Source: Leptospira ainlahdjerensis (GTDB lineage: Bacteria > Spirochaetota > Leptospiria > Leptospirales > Leptospiraceae). From it: a stretch of DNA of 5,043 nucleotides. The notes beneath the pieces were generated by a model. That model was not told the DNA's origin. It saw only the letters and a list, made by a program, of their open reading frames with translations, and did no database searches. The stretch is taken from NCBI RefSeq assembly GCF_016919175.1, contig NZ_JAFFPU010000064.1, forward strand, positions 1 through 5,043, in the 5' to 3' direction. Below, piece by piece: positions 4,631 to 5,043 of the stretch. The position numbers were made by a program, and so were the translations under genes. Position 1 is the stretch's first letter. The number at the start of each line of letters is the position of its first letter.

Positions 4631-5043
4631 AAATCTCCTTCGCAAGTTCTTACTGTGCCTTTCACATAATTAACTGCGAGTCCAATCGGAAGCTTCGTAG
4701 CATAACCTGCCATGTCAAGACCTACGGCTTCCCAATCTCCTTGTATTGCACTCTTAGCGGTCAATACTATCGATGCATATAGCACAAGATCCTTTACTGA
4801 AAGAATATTAAACACTTCAGCTGCGCCAATGCTTCCATTTGCGGCACCTCCGGGACCATATATATAACCTGGAACGCCATACGCAGGTGCTCCATAAGCA
4901 GCACCAGCCGCCGCCATAGTAGCAGCTTGTCCTGCACTCATATAACAAGCCCACTTCCTCGCAGATTTCTCATCCCAGTGGATATTGTTCCAACTCGACT
5001 TCGAGTAACCACCCGCTAAATACGCTTGTGCTGTATTCTGATT
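4627..5043 (-). CDS. C-terminal part of a third Rhs-type tip protein (5' end beyond the window)
   Basis: The frame is open through the right edge, giving 138 visible residues before TGA at 4627-4629. The apparent Met at 4941 is internal: the 29-residue tip signature lies before it at 4942-5028 (QAYLAGG, SKSS, NNIHWDEKSAR, CY), in line with the other two tips. After the signature comes a Gly/Ala/Tyr/Pro-rich stretch (AAYGAPAYGVPGYIYGPGG), less hydrophobic than the upstream segments of the other tips. The segment SAIQGDWEAVGLDMAGYA aligns with SIIKGDWKSVGADATSYA of the 1845-3170 protein. LPIGL and a C-x4-end cysteine (CEGDL) close the protein. The two cysteines, at visible residues 33 and 134, are the only ones. 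Its stop overlaps the next lipoprotein start (ATGA). Whether it carries a complete Rhs core cannot be seen here. Confidence 0.85.
   Translation of the reverse strand, partial: NQNTAQAYLAGGYSKSSWNNIHWDEKSARKWACYMSAGQAATMAAAGAAYGAPAYGVPGYIYGPGGAANGSIGAAEVFNILSVKDLVLYASIVLTAKSAIQGDWEAVGLDMAGYATKLPIGLAVNYVKGTVRTCEGDL
4634..4640 (-). promoter_or_regulatory. Shine-Dalgarno AAGGAGA of the lipoprotein gene at 3974-4630
   Basis: AAGGAGA lies three bases before the ATG of the ATGA junction and within the last codons of the upstream tip gene. It supports the ATG at 4630 over the in-frame TTG at 4645. Confidence 0.8.
4942..5028 (-). repeat. Tip-signature segment, third copy (protein-level repeat)
   Basis: This encodes the same 29-residue signature with the same length and invariant positions as the other two tips, but the DNA is more diverged (for example Trp for Phe before NNIHWDEKSAR). 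It is therefore an older paralogue rather than a recent duplicate. Confidence 0.85.

Noticed and set aside
4631..4645. Upstream TTG start for the lipoprotein gene (MRRRF extension)
   Set aside because: The ATG at 4628-4630 has a properly placed AAGGAGA and a stop/start overlap, and gives a standard lipoprotein signal. The TTG would put that site inside the coding region.
4627..4941. Tip gene starting at the Met at 4941
   Set aside because: The frame is open to the window edge and the conserved tip signature lies upstream of this Met, so it is internal.
1..5043. CRISPR array, tRNA, rRNA or transposase gene
   Set aside because: No regularly spaced short repeats, cloverleaf-type sequence, rRNA-like segment or transposase motif was seen. 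The repeats present are paralogous coding segments and one small inverted repeat.

Overview
The window most likely comes from a pathogenic Leptospira. This is inferred from the AT-rich background, the wording of the Rhs/YD-repeat core (YTGQEEDRETGLYYYKARYY) and the short spirochaete-type lipoprotein signals. No rRNA, housekeeping or other marker gene is present to confirm it. Every supported gene lies on the minus strand, so the locus reads from high to low coordinates. Coding is almost continuous, and the longest gap is about 150 bases (3171-3323).

Layout in order of transcription: (1) the C-terminal part of an Rhs-type tip protein, running off the right edge (4627 to beyond 5043); (2) a lipoprotein gene overlapping it by ATGA (3974-4630); (3) a second, related gene without a lipidation cysteine (3324-3959); (4) a spacer with a GC-rich stretch and a 12-bp inverted repeat; (5) a 5'-truncated Rhs gene (1845-3170) with only the last piece of the core, a DPSGH boundary and a long Gly/Ala-rich hydrophobic tip; (6) a lipoprotein gene overlapping it by TAATG (1294-1845); (7) an orphan tip lacking any Rhs core (502-1260); (8) another lipoprotein-like gene, GTG start, overlapping it by GTGA and running off the left edge (1-505).

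The window is therefore a tandem array of three tip + lipoprotein modules, plus one extra lipoprotein paralogue. The three tips differ in sequence but share a 29-residue signature (QxYxAGG...SKSS...NN.HWDEKSAR...CY), a PxGL element near the end, and a cysteine exactly five residues from the C-terminus. The signature cysteine and the terminal one are the only two in each visible tip. The four partner proteins share a core (GC[DE]Y..P....G, then LPxNHSxRL in three of them). Each complete partner has exactly two cysteines apart from any lipidation cysteine.

Working interpretation (inference): this is a polymorphic Rhs effector locus with a membrane-active tip family and cognate envelope-anchored partner or immunity lipoproteins. 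It includes displaced cassettes that could recombine with a full-length rhs gene elsewhere. I do not recognise the tip or lipoprotein families as characterised toxins or immunity proteins, so function is hypothetical.
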